Shown in pieces: positions 8,731 through 16,429 of a stretch of 64,000 bases of DNA. The DNA is taken from assembly GCA_044866075.1 (NCBI GenBank), contig JBIOTQ010000115.1:1-64000 (forward strand), read 5' to 3'. This stretch comes from JBASRP01 sp044866075 (GTDB taxonomy: Bacteria; Actinomycetota; AC-67). Within the stretch, counting starts at the first letter, position 1. Every line of letters starts with the position of its first letter. A program made the translations under genes and the position numbers. A model generated the notes under the pieces. It did no database searches, was not told the origin of the DNA, and saw nothing but the letters and a program-made list of their open reading frames with translations.

Positions 8731-8736
8731 AAGATA
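8731..8736 (-). promoter_or_regulatory. candidate internal leaderless -10 box for cimA
   Basis: TATCTT on the minus strand, then 6 nt, then the cimA ATG. It lies in the only sizeable gap (29 bases) of the leuB-ilvE-cimA series, which suggests cimA can be transcribed alone. No good -35 is seen. Confidence 0.35.
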
Positions 8737-8753
8737 TCGGTCGTCGCGGTCCT

Positions 8754-9671
8754 TTAGTTGACGTATTCAAGCCAATCCGCGTACTTCTCGACCTCACCCT
8801 TCGCGACCGCGAAGAAGATTTCCTGGAGCTTCTTCGTGACCGGTCCGGGCTCGCCGATCTCGCGGTCGTCGACCGACCGGATCGGCACGACCTCCGCGGC
8901 CGTGCCGGTGAAGAACGCCTCGTCGGCGAGGTAAAGGTCGGTCCGGTTGAGGTCGGCCTCGACCGTCTGCCAGCCGAGGTCCGCGGCGATCTTGATGACC
9001 GAGTCGCGCGTGATCCCGGCGAGCGGGCCGGAGGCGAGCGGCGGGGTGATCAGCGTCTCGTCGCGCACGATGAAGACGTTCTCGCCGGAGCCGTCGGCGA
9101 CGTGGCCTTGCGTGTTGAGCAAGATCGCTTCGTCGTACCCGCTCTTGATCGCCTCGACCTTCGCCAGCGAGGAGTTGATGTACTGCCCGGTCGCCTTGCC
9201 GGCCGGCGGGATCGAGTTCCAGTCGTTCCGGCGGTACGAAGACACCTTCGCGCGCACCCCGTGCTCGACGCCTTCGTCGCCGAGGTACGTTCCCCACGGC
9301 CACACCGCGATCGCGACGCGCGTCGGGTTCGGCAGCGGGTTCAGGCCCATCTCCTCAAGCCCGAGGTACACGAGCGGCCGTATGTAGCACGAGTCGACCT
9401 TGTTGACGCGGATCGTCTCTTTCGTCGCGTCGACCAGCTGCTCGACGGAGAAGGGGCAGTCGAGCATGTAGATCTTCGAGGAGCGGTGAAGGCGGCGCAT
9501 GTGGTCGGTCAGGCGGAAGACGGCCGGACCCTTCTTTGTCGCGTAGGCGCGGATGCCCTCGAAGACGCCCCAGCCGTAGTGCAAGGTCGGCGTGAGGATG
9601 TGGATGACGGCTTCGTCCCATGAGACGAGCTTGCCGTCCATCCAGATCTTGTCCGTCTTCGTGAGTGGCAT
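8754..9671 (-). CDS. ilvE: branched-chain amino acid aminotransferase
   Basis: 305 residues, fold type IV PLP enzyme. Motifs: DGKLVSWDEAVIHILTPTLH, YGWGVFEGIRAY, SCYIRPLVYLG, GKATGQYINSSLAKVEA (PLP lysine region), GYDEAILLNTQGHVADGSG and GENVFIVRDETLITPP. It transfers the amino group from glutamate to the keto acids of Ile, Leu and Val, the last step for all three. It starts 3 nt after the leuB stop, with the GGGGG near the leuB end as ribosome-binding site. The gene order leuB-ilvE-cimA puts early and late steps of isoleucine and leucine synthesis in one transcript. Confidence 0.95.
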   Translation of the reverse strand: MPLTKTDKIWMDGKLVSWDEAVIHILTPTLHYGWGVFEGIRAYATKKGPAVFRLTDHMRRLHRSSKIYMLDCPFSVEQLVDATKETIRVNKVDSCYIRPLVYLGLEEMGLNPLPNPTRVAIAVWPWGTYLGDEGVEHGVRAKVSSYRRNDWNSIPPAGKATGQYINSSLAKVEAIKSGYDEAILLNTQGHVADGSGENVFIVRDETLITPPLASGPLAGITRDSVIKIAADLGWQTVEADLNRTDLYLADEAFFTGTAAEVVPIRSVDDREIGEPGPVTKKLQEIFFAVAKGEVEKYADWLEYVN

Positions 9672-9674
9672 CGC

Positions 9675-10766
9675 CTAACCCCCTGTGCCGTGAGCTCCCA
9701 GCGCTTCCGCGACCATGTCCCCGACCTGCTGGGTCGTGTAGCCCATCGCCTCGCCGGCCGTGCCTTTCCCTTCGGCGGCGAGCCGCCCGAGCGTCCGCAC
9801 CGCGGCCTGTTCGACCTGCGTAGCGGCCTCGTTCTCTCCGAGGTGCTCGAGCATCAAGGCCACCGACAGGATACAGGCGATCGGGTTCGCCCACCCTTTA
9901 CCTGCGATGTCGGGAGCCGAGCCGTGGACCGGTTCGAAGATACTCGGTCCCGTGCGCGCCGGGTTCAGATTTGCGCTGGCAGCGAGCCCCATCCCGCCGG
10001 CGATCGCCGCACCGAGGTCCGTGAGGATGTCCCCGAAGAGATTGTCCGTCACCACAACATCGAACCGTTCGGGTTGGGTGACGAAATAGAGACAGGCCGC
10101 GTCCACGTGAACGTAGTCGCGGTCGACGGACGGGTAGAGGACCCCGACCTCGTCGAACGTCCGCCCCCACAGATCGCCGGCGTTGGTCAGCACGTTCGTC
10201 TTGTGAACCATCGTGACTTTCTTGCGGGGCCGCGCGTTGGCGCGCTCGAATGCGTACCGCAGGACGCGCTCGACCCCGTGGCGTGTGTTGATCGACTCCT
10301 GCGTCGCCACCTCGCCGAGCGTCCCGCGCGCGTGCACGCCGCCGGCACCCGTGTAGAGACCTTCGGTGTTCTCGCGGACGACGAGCATGTCGATGTCGTC
10401 CGTCGTCTTCCCGGCGAGCGGCGTGGTTACGCCCGGGTAGAGCTTCACCGGGCGCAGGTTGACGTAGAGGTCCAGCTCGAAGCGCAGTCGCAGCAACAAA
10501 CCCCGCTCCAGGACGCCGGCCGGGACGCGCGGATCTCCGACGGCGCCGAGCAGGACCGCGTCGAACACGCGCATCTCGTCGATCGTCGACGACGAGAGGA
10601 CTTCGCCGGTCTCGAGGTACCGCTCGGCGCCGAGCCGGAAGGGAACCTGTTCGGTCTTCACGCCGGAGGCGTCGAGAACCTTGAGCGCCTCCGCGACGAC
10701 CTCGGGGCCGATGCCGTCGCCGGCGATCACTCCGATGCGATGCGTCACGGCCGACGTATCGGTCAC
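9675..10766 (-). CDS. leuB: 3-isopropylmalate dehydrogenase
   Basis: 363 residues. Begins with [19 protein letters not shown]; further motifs are [52 protein letters not shown], and [20 protein letters not shown] with the metal Asp residues; the nucleotide region is [18 protein letters not shown]. It oxidises and decarboxylates 3-isopropylmalate, and erythro-methylmalate in the citramalate route, with NAD. I chose the GTG at 10766 because it overlaps the stop of the upstream gene as GTGA, a usual coupling arrangement here. The frame stays open further upstream, but that is antisense-type shadow within the neighbouring gene. Confidence 0.95.
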   Translation of the reverse strand: MTDTSAVTHRIGVIAGDGIGPEVVAEALKVLDASGVKTEQVPFRLGAERYLETGEVLSSSTIDEMRVFDAVLLGAVGDPRVPAGVLERGLLLRLRFELDLYVNLRPVKLYPGVTTPLAGKTTDDIDMLVVRENTEGLYTGAGGVHARGTLGEVATQESINTRHGVERVLRYAFERANARPRKKVTMVHKTNVLTNAGDLWGRTFDEVGVLYPSVDRDYVHVDAACLYFVTQPERFDVVVTDNLFGDILTDLGAAIAGGMGLAASANLNPARTGPSIFEPVHGSAPDIAGKGWANPIACILSVALMLEHLGENEAATQVEQAAVRTLGRLAAEGKGTAGEAMGYTTQQVGDMVAEALGAHGTGG

Positions 10767-11566
10767 GGCGTGATGTTCATGCCGGCCAGTACCCGGTCGG
10801 CCAAGTCGCGGTCGCCCTCGACCGTGAGCCGATGCTCTTCGATCAGACGTTGCGGCGACCAGCGTCCGCCGGTGAGACGCAGGAACGCTTCGAAGTCCGT
10901 CGTGAAGCGCACGGTCGGTTCGGGTGGAGGCTCTTCGACCCGGACGCCTCGCCCGCCCTGCATCTGGATCGCGAAGGTCTCGCCGGGCGGCGCGATCGCG
11001 AAGACGACGGACTGCCCGTCGGCGGCTTGCGCGCGCTTCCCGACGGCGAACCCCATCGATCCCGCCATCTGCGCGTAGGCGAACCGCGCGACGTCGCCGT
11101 TGAGGTGTCCCCCGCGACCTGTGGCCACGCGGATGTCCTGCTCGTGCGTGAAGACGTCGAAGACCCGGGTGCCGATGATCCGCGTGCGCGACGCGACGCC
11201 GAGCGGTCCCTGCGCGTCGTCGTTCCATTCCTCGTCGGTCCACGATGCGAGAACCTTGCCGCGCTCCACCGTCGCGTCGCGCAACTCGTCGAGCAGCTCG
11301 TCGACGGAACGGTTGCGGCGGGCGAGTACCTCGCGCTCGTTGACCGCGCCGAGCTCGTTGCGCACGTACGGCCCCCGGACCGGGTCTCCGGGCTGAGGAC
11401 GGCCGAGCATTCCCGACTCGGTACCACAAACGTGTGCCAGCTGATCCTTGACCGTCCAGCCGGGACAATCGGTCGGAAGCTCCCATTCAGCGGGGTCGAG
11501 CTGCGCGCACACTTCCTCGAACGAGGACCAGGCCTGCTCCATGAGTTGCGCGAACTCGTGCGCCAT
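10763..11566 (-). CDS. maleylpyruvate isomerase-like (MDMPI/DinB) family protein
   Basis: 267 residues. N-terminal four-helix MDMPI/DinB domain: [35 protein letters not shown], here noted in pieces as [15 protein letters not shown]; the family metal histidines fit H in QLAHV and HEQD in [12 protein letters not shown]. The C-terminal part (FRLTGG-type, [18 protein letters not shown]) resembles the SCP2/MDMPI_C domain. Known relatives are mycothiol-dependent isomerases or detoxification enzymes of actinobacteria. Function in a leucine operon is unknown. Its stop overlaps leuB as GTGA, so the two are translated together. A TAGAAT box at 11576-11581 lies 9 nt before the ATG, likely the operon promoter. 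Confidence 0.82.
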   Translation of the reverse strand: MAHEFAQLMEQAWSSFEEVCAQLDPAEWELPTDCPGWTVKDQLAHVCGTESGMLGRPQPGDPVRGPYVRNELGAVNEREVLARRNRSVDELLDELRDATVERGKVLASWTDEEWNDDAQGPLGVASRTRIIGTRVFDVFTHEQDIRVATGRGGHLNGDVARFAYAQMAGSMGFAVGKRAQAADGQSVVFAIAPPGETFAIQMQGGRGVRVEEPPPEPTVRFTTDFEAFLRLTGGRWSPQRLIEEHRLTVEGDRDLADRVLAGMNITP

Positions 11567-11575
11567 AGGGGCCCG

Positions 11576-11581
11576 ATTCTA
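11576..11581 (-). promoter_or_regulatory. -10 box of the MDMPI-leuB-ilvE-cimA operon
   Basis: TAGAAT on the minus strand, 9 nt before the ATG at 11566. It leaves a 5' leader of only about two or three bases, so there is no room for an attenuator, unlike the leuA and ilvB operons. No clear -35 found. Confidence 0.4.
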
Positions 11582-11587
11582 ACCGGG

Positions 11588-11634
11588 ACACGACGAGAGA
11601 CCCCCCAGTCGAGGGTCCCTCGCCGCCTTCGTGT
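11588..11634. terminator. long inverted repeat between the basic-protein gene and the leuB operon
   Basis: Outer arms ACACGA (11588-11593) and TCGTGT (11629-11634) enclose inner arms GAGAGACCC (11595-11603) and GGGTCCCTC (11613-11621), nine pairs with one wobble. It lies directly after the stop of the minus-strand basic-protein gene and probably ends its transcript. No U-run follows, so it would be a non-canonical terminator. Confidence 0.4.
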
Positions 11635-11637
11635 GGT

Positions 11638-11946
11638 CTAGCGGGTGGTTCTGGCCCGGGCGCGCGCGGTGGTGCGCGGGGCGGTCTTCCGCGTCTTGCG
11701 CGCGGCCGCCGTTCTGGTCCTTGCGGTCTTCCGGCGGCCGTTCGTCGAGGCGCGTTTCGCGTTGGACGTCAGCTTCTTCGTGACGGCGCGGCCCCGGCGC
11801 TCCGCGGTATCGATGGCGCGCTCGGCCTTGGTTCGCGCGCGGCGCGCGGTCGGACCGATCTTCTTCGCACGGCCTCGGACTTCATCCACGGCGGCGTCGG
11901 CTGCGCCGACGGCCGCGTACGCGAGCTTCTTCGGCTGCACGCGCAT
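11638..11946 (-). CDS. small Arg/Lys/Ala-rich basic protein, histone H1-like
   Basis: 102 residues. The first 35 residues (MRVQPKKLAYAAVGAADAAV then DEVRGRAKKIGPTARRART) look like an ordinary helical segment. The rest is almost only K, R, A and T (KTARTRTAAARKTRKTAPRT), like the C-terminal tails of histone H1-like and HupS/HU-tail proteins that coat DNA. The ATG is preceded by a perfect AGGAGG at good distance, so the gene is real although the sequence is low in complexity. Nucleoid binding is inferred from charge only. Divergent from the XRE-cupin regulator. Confidence 0.65.
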   Translation of the reverse strand: MRVQPKKLAYAAVGAADAAVDEVRGRAKKIGPTARRARTKAERAIDTAERRGRAVTKKLTSNAKRASTNGRRKTARTRTAAARKTRKTAPRTTARARARTTR

Positions 11947-12026
11947 GCTCGCCTCCTTTGGCTTGGGTTCGTTTATTTCCTTCCACCGGGGCGAGTGCGC
12001 AAACACGCAGGAGCGAGCTGGCAGCA

Positions 12027-12049
12027 TACGATCGTACGTGATAACGTAC
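12027..12049. promoter_or_regulatory. overlapping palindromes before the XRE-cupin gene
   Basis: TACGATCGTA (12027-12036) is a perfect 10-bp palindrome. GTACGT-GATA-ACGTAC (12034-12049) is a 6-bp inverted repeat with a 4-base spacer. They overlap and end just before the start codon, covering TAACGT (12042-12047), a likely -10 box. A dimeric HTH repressor encoded right behind is the obvious candidate to bind here and control itself and leuCD. Confidence 0.5.
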
Positions 12050-12056
12050 AGGCTTG

Positions 12057-12647
12057 ATGGGAGCCCTGCGGCTGACCGACGACCTGACCGAGCAGCTGGG
12101 CCGCCGCGTGCGCGCGCTGCGTGAGGCCCGTGGCTTGTCGCTCCGTGACCTCGCGGTTCGCAGCGGGGTGAGCGCGCCGATGTTGTCGCAGGTGGAGCGC
12201 GGCGAGACCTCCCCGACCTTGTCGGTGGCCCAGCGCATCTCCGCCGGGCTCGATCTGCCGTTATCGACGCTGTTGCGCCTCGACGAGCGGCAGCACGTCG
12301 CGATCGTCCGCAAAGGGGACCGCCGCAGCGAGCGCCGGGACGGACACCGCGTCGACGAGCTGACCCCCTCCTTGCCCGGCGAGCGCGCGTCGGTCACGCT
12401 CCACGTCCTGAAGCAGGGCGCGCGCACGGGCGGCCCGGCGGACCGCCCGGTGCACGCGCCCGGCAGCCGCGAGACCGTCGTCGCCAGCAGCGGCCGGCTC
12501 GCCCTGGTGATCGACGGGGAGCGCTACGATCTGCGCGAGGGAGACGCCGTCACGTTCGACGCAGACCTCCCCCACCACTTCGAGAATCCCGGCGCCCGTC
12601 CGGTGACGTTCCTCGCCGTGGTGACCGCCGGCCTGCGGAACACATAG
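12057..12647 (+). CDS. XRE-family regulator with C-terminal cupin domain
   Basis: 196 residues. HTH_3 domain at about residues 8-65: LGRRVRALREARGLSLRDLA, SGVSAPMLSQVERGETSPTL and AQRISAGLDLPLSTLL. Cupin_2 domain at about 110-190: APGSRETVVASSGRLALVIDG, LREGDAVTFDADLPHHFENP. This architecture senses a small ligand in the beta-barrel and switches DNA binding; relatives control amino-acid, polyamine or ectoine genes. It sits 9 nt before leuC and is presumably co-transcribed with leuCD, so a leucine-pathway ligand is plausible but unproven. ATG 12057 chosen; a TTG directly before it (12054) is also possible and lies 6 nt after TAACGT. Confidence 0.88.
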   Translation: MGALRLTDDLTEQLGRRVRALREARGLSLRDLAVRSGVSAPMLSQVERGETSPTLSVAQRISAGLDLPLSTLLRLDERQHVAIVRKGDRRSERRDGHRVDELTPSLPGERASVTLHVLKQGARTGGPADRPVHAPGSRETVVASSGRLALVIDGERYDLREGDAVTFDADLPHHFENPGARPVTFLAVVTAGLRNT

Positions 12648-12656
12648 GAGCGGACC

Positions 12657-14048
12657 ATGCCGAAGACGATGGTCGACAAGATCTGGGAGGCGCACGAGGT
12701 CCGGCCGGACCTGATCTACATCGACCTGCACCTCGTGCACGAGGTCACCTCGCCTCAGGCGTTCGACGGGCTGCGACTGAACGGCCGCACCGTACGGCGC
12801 CCCGACAAGACGATGGCGACCGCCGACCACAACGTCCCCACCGACGGCACGGCCGTCGCACGCTTGATCGCCGACACGCTCTCGCGGCAGCAGGTCGAGA
12901 CGCTCGAGCGGAACTGCGCGGAGTTCGGGATCCCGATCTTCTCGCTCGGCTCCGAGCGTCAAGGCATCGTGCACGTGATCGGACCGGAACTCGGCGTGAC
13001 GCAACCCGGGATGACGATAGTGTGCGGCGATTCGCACACCTCGACGCACGGCGCGTTCGGCGCGCTCGCGTTCGGGATCGGCACCAGCGAGGTCGAGCAC
13101 GTGCTCGCCACGCAGACGCTCGGGCAGAAGCGTCCGAAGACGATGCGGATCTGGTACCCGGGCGAGCTCGGTTTCGGCGTGACGGCCAAGGACGTCATCC
13201 TCGCCACGATAGGCCGGCTCGGCACCAGCGGCTGCGTCGGCTATGCCGTCGAGTACGCCGGGCCCGTCATCGAACGCTTGACGATGGAGAACCGCATGAC
13301 CGTGTGCAACATGACGATCGAGGGCGGCGGCCGTGCCGGGATGATCGCGCCCGACGACACGACGTTCGCGTACATGGAGGGCCGGCCGGCGGCGCCGAAA
13401 GGCGCGGATTGGGAACGTGCGCTGGAGCGCTGGCGGGGCCTCCGGACCGACGAGGGCGCGACGTTCGACCGGCAGATCGAGATCGACGGCTCGGCGATCG
13501 CGCCGATGGTCACCTGGGGGACCACGCCGGGCATGGTCGTCGACGTGACGAGCCGCGTGCCGTCGCCGGGCGACTTCGACTCCCCCGCCGAGCGCGAGAG
13601 CGCCGAGCGCGCACTCGCCTATATGGGACTCGAGGCGGGCACCCCGATCACCAGCATCCCGCTGGAGCGTGTGTTCATCGGGTCGTGCACGAACTCGCGG
13701 ATCGAGGACCTCCGCGCGGCCGCGCGGGTCGTCGAGGGTCGCCGCGTCGCGGATAGCATCCGCGCCATGGTCGTGCCGGGCTCGGCACAAGTGAAGGTGC
13801 AGGCGGAGGAGGAAGGCCTCGACCGGGTCTTCACGGCAGCGGGATTCGAATGGCGGTCGGCCGGCTGCTCTATGTGCCTCGGCATGAACCCCGACATCCT
13901 CGCGCCGCAGGAGCGCTGCGCCTCGACCTCCAATCGCAACTTCGAAGGCCGGCAGGGCGCGGGGGGCCGCACGCACCTCGTCTCGCCCGAGATGGCGGCG
14001 GCCGCGGCGATCGAGGGGCACTTCGTCGACATCAGGAGCTGGAGCTGA
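12657..14048 (+). CDS. leuC: 3-isopropylmalate dehydratase large subunit
   Basis: 463 residues, normal length. Aconitase-family motifs: [75 protein letters not shown] with the first cluster cysteine, and [12 protein letters not shown] with the other two. With LeuD it isomerises 2- to 3-isopropylmalate using a 4Fe-4S cluster, and also citramalate to methylmalate for isoleucine. Ribosome-binding site AGGAG lies 5 nt before the ATG. leuD begins 2 bases after its stop. Confidence 0.97.
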   Translation: MPKTMVDKIWEAHEVRPDLIYIDLHLVHEVTSPQAFDGLRLNGRTVRRPDKTMATADHNVPTDGTAVARLIADTLSRQQVETLERNCAEFGIPIFSLGSERQGIVHVIGPELGVTQPGMTIVCGDSHTSTHGAFGALAFGIGTSEVEHVLATQTLGQKRPKTMRIWYPGELGFGVTAKDVILATIGRLGTSGCVGYAVEYAGPVIERLTMENRMTVCNMTIEGGGRAGMIAPDDTTFAYMEGRPAAPKGADWERALERWRGLRTDEGATFDRQIEIDGSAIAPMVTWGTTPGMVVDVTSRVPSPGDFDSPAERESAERALAYMGLEAGTPITSIPLERVFIGSCTNSRIEDLRAAARVVEGRRVADSIRAMVVPGSAQVKVQAEEEGLDRVFTAAGFEWRSAGCSMCLGMNPDILAPQERCASTSNRNFEGRQGAGGRTHLVSPEMAAAAAIEGHFVDIRSWS

Positions 14049-14050
14049 GC

Positions 14051-14611
14051 ATGGAGCCGATCCGGACCATCAGCGGCAAGGTGTCCGTGCTCGACCGCGC
14101 CGACGTGGACACCGATCAGATCATGCCCAAGCAGTTCCTGAAGAGGATCGAGCGCACCGGGTACGGCGAGTTCCTCTTCTACGACTGGGTGCGCAGCGGC
14201 GAGGTCTCGCTCGATCCCAATCCGATCCTCGTCACCGGCCGGAACTTCGGTTCCGGGTCGTCGCGCGAGCACGCGGTCTGGGGCATCCAGCAGTTCGGGT
14301 TCCAGGCCGTCGTCGCCCCGTCGTTCAGCGACATCTTCTACAGCAACTGCACGAAGAACGGCCTGCTTCCGGTCCGCCTTCCCGAGGACGACGTGCGGGT
14401 GCTGATGGAGGCGGCCGAGGCGACGATCGACCTCGACGCGCAGACCGTGTCGTTCGCCGGCCGGACGGTCTCGTTCGAGATCGACGCCGATGTGAAGCAC
14501 CGCTTGCTGAACGGCCTCGACGAGATCGCGTTGACGCTTGAACACGCCGGCGACATCGACGCCTACGAGCAAGAGAGGATGCAGCCGGGTCCGGTAACCT
14601 CGGCCCTGTGA
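14051..14611 (+). CDS. leuD: 3-isopropylmalate dehydratase small subunit
   Basis: 186 residues. Swivel-domain motifs: VSVLDRADVDTDQIMPKQFL, LVTGRNFGSGSSREHAVWG, QQFGFQAVVAPSFSDIFYSN and NCTKNGLLPV. It completes the active site of LeuC. Its stop codon overlaps the following VOC gene as GTGA. Start ATG chosen by homology to the conserved N terminus and position 2 bases after leuC. Confidence 0.97.
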   Translation: MEPIRTISGKVSVLDRADVDTDQIMPKQFLKRIERTGYGEFLFYDWVRSGEVSLDPNPILVTGRNFGSGSSREHAVWGIQQFGFQAVVAPSFSDIFYSNCTKNGLLPVRLPEDDVRVLMEAAEATIDLDAQTVSFAGRTVSFEIDADVKHRLLNGLDEIALTLEHAGDIDAYEQERMQPGPVTSAL

Positions 14612-15396
14612 CCGCTCCGCTCGTCCGCAAGGTCGACCACGTCTTCGTTCCGGTCAAAGACCCGCAGCCGCTGCTCTCCATCTTCACCGAGACGCTCGAG
14701 ATGCCCGTCGCATGGCCGGTGACCGACCGAGGTCTCTACCGCAGCGGCGCGTTCTGCGCCGGCAACGCCAACGTCGAGTTCATCGCCGCCGGGGGCGCGT
14801 TCCTGCCGTTCTCCGAACCGACCGAACCCTTGACGGTGCGAGGGATCGCGCTCGAGCCGGAAAGCACGGCCGACACGATGACGATGCTCGACGAGCGAGA
14901 GCTCGTCCACGGCGACCCCGCGACGTGGTTGGACGAGTCCGGCTCGCCGTTCGTCACCAACGTCTTCCTGTCCGGCCTCGTGGCCGACGCCGCGATGGTG
15001 TTCCTGTGCCGGTACGAGGGAGCGACCGCGGCCGCACGCCGCGCGGTTTTCGACGCGTTCGACGATGAGCCGAACCCGATCGGCGTGCGCGCCGTGGCGG
15101 AGATCACGATCGGCGTGCGCGACATCGAGGGGGCGACGGAGCTCTGGCGGCGCCTCCTTGCGCCGGTCGTTCCCGACGACCACGGCGCCTTCCGTCTCGG
15201 CGGCGGTCCCATCATCCGGCTGCGTCGCTCCTCGATCGAGGGCGTCGCGGCACTCTGGCTCGAAGTTGCGTCCCTCGCGCACGCGCGCGACGCGCTCCGC
15301 GCGCGCGACCTGCTCGGACCGATGCGCGCCTCCGGTATCGGTTTGAACTACGCGAGGACGGGTGGGCTCGACGTCTGGCTCACCGAGAAGCGTTAG
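14608..15396 (+). CDS. VOC (glyoxalase/dioxygenase) superfamily protein
   Basis: 262 residues, two VOC-like beta-alpha-beta-beta-beta halves. First half opens KVDHVFVPVKDPQPLLSIFTE with LEMPVAWPV. Second half opens AEITIGVRDIEGATELWRRLL and ends IGLNYARTGGLDVWL. The metal-binding residues expected of active glyoxalases are only partly visible (H in VDHV), so it may be a binding protein and not an enzyme. Starts with GTG overlapping the leuD stop, so it belongs to the leuCD operon. Its stop interlocks by 4 bases with the stop of the convergent dehydrogenase gene. Confidence 0.75.
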   Translation: MTAPLVRKVDHVFVPVKDPQPLLSIFTETLEMPVAWPVTDRGLYRSGAFCAGNANVEFIAAGGAFLPFSEPTEPLTVRGIALEPESTADTMTMLDERELVHGDPATWLDESGSPFVTNVFLSGLVADAAMVFLCRYEGATAAARRAVFDAFDDEPNPIGVRAVAEITIGVRDIEGATELWRRLLAPVVPDDHGAFRLGGGPIIRLRRSSIEGVAALWLEVASLAHARDALRARDLLGPMRASGIGLNYARTGGLDVWLTEKR

Positions 15397-16316
15397 TAGC
15401 CGGCCTCCAGGTCGACCAAGCCCTCGAGAGGTTCGCCCCGCGCGAACCGTTCCACGTTCCTCTTCACGAGGGCGGCGAGTTCCGGCACCGCCATCGCCCA
15501 CGTGTTCGCCGCGTGCGAGGTGATCACCACGGTCTCCATCTGCCACAGCGGATGACCGTCCGGCAGCGGCTCCGGGTCGGTCACGTCCAAGGCCGCGCCC
15601 GCGATGCGCTCCCCCTGGAGCGCAGCGACGAGCGCGTCGGTGTCGATCAGGCGGCCGCGGCCGACGTTGACGATCCACGCCGACGGTTTCATGCGCGCGA
15701 TCATCACGGCGTCGAAGAGGTGTTCGGTCTCGGGCGTGAGCGCCGGCGCGAGAACGATCCAATCAGCCTCGGGAACGACCTCCGCCAGCGCGTGGACGCG
15801 CACCGTTCGTTCCGCGCCCGGCATCGGTTCGCCGCTGCGATTCGCCGCGACGACGCGCGGCCCCAGCGGTTCGAGCATCTTCGCGAGCGATCGCCCGATC
15901 CCTCCCGTCCCAACGATCAGCACGGTGCCTCCCGCGAGGCGCCGGGCGGCGGACGCCTCGCCGCGCTTGCGCCAGCGCCGCGCCCGCACGTGGCGGTGCA
16001 GGCCTCGGGCGGCCAGCAGCAAGAGCGCGAGCGCGTGCTCCGCGGTCGACGGGCCGTAGATCCCCTTCGCGCACGTCCACGTGCGTCCCGGCACGATCAC
16101 GCCGGCGGCGAGGAACTCCTCGATGCCGGCGAACGGCAGCTGCACCCAACTCGCGGGCGAGGACGCCAGCGCCGAACGAAGACCGTCCGGATCCGCGGGG
16201 TCCATCCACACGAGCGCGTCGGCGGACGCCGCCTCGACAAGGCGACCTCCGGCCCCGACCACCGCGGCTTCGATCTCCTCCCGTGAGGGGACCACCGCGA
16301 CGCTGGGCGTGGTCAC
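15393..16316 (-). CDS. D-2-hydroxyacid dehydrogenase family protein
   Basis: 307 residues. NAD-binding Rossmann motif VLIVGTGGIGRSLAKMLEPL; catalytic Arg in NVGRGRLIDTDAL, Glu in DVTDPEPLPDGHPLW, His in ITSHAANT. Substrate not determined; the short catalytic domain and GIYGPSTAEHALALLLLAARG resemble the GhrA/GhrB and Ser-like group. The frame opens earlier, but the GTG at 16316 has a GAGGAG ribosome-binding site and avoids overlap with the divergent kinase promoter. Convergent to the VOC gene. Confidence 0.85.
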   Translation of the reverse strand: MTTPSVAVVPSREEIEAAVVGAGGRLVEAASADALVWMDPADPDGLRSALASSPASWVQLPFAGIEEFLAAGVIVPGRTWTCAKGIYGPSTAEHALALLLLAARGLHRHVRARRWRKRGEASAARRLAGGTVLIVGTGGIGRSLAKMLEPLGPRVVAANRSGEPMPGAERTVRVHALAEVVPEADWIVLAPALTPETEHLFDAVMIARMKPSAWIVNVGRGRLIDTDALVAALQGERIAGAALDVTDPEPLPDGHPLWQMETVVITSHAANTWAMAVPELAALVKRNVERFARGEPLEGLVDLEAGY

Positions 16317-16417
16317 GGACTCCTCGTCTTCAGACACATCGGGATGAATGTCTATCAGCCGCGGACGCCGCGGCGATTTTCTCGTGACTGTTAGCCGAAC
16401 ATATGCCTGCAAGGTGC

Positions 16418-16423
16418 TACTTT
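16418..16423 (+). promoter_or_regulatory. leaderless -10 box of the histidine kinase gene
   Basis: TACTTT, then 6 nt, then GTG at 16430. This argues for the GTG and against the in-frame ATG at 16403, which lies upstream of the box and has no ribosome-binding site. Confidence 0.45.
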
Positions 16424-16429
16424 CGAGAC

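Noticed and set aside
10767..11486. Upstream extension of the leuB frame to about 600 residues
   Set aside because: The extra part is another frame of the MDMPI gene, Arg-rich and without homology; the GTG at 10766 gives the normal LeuB N terminus.
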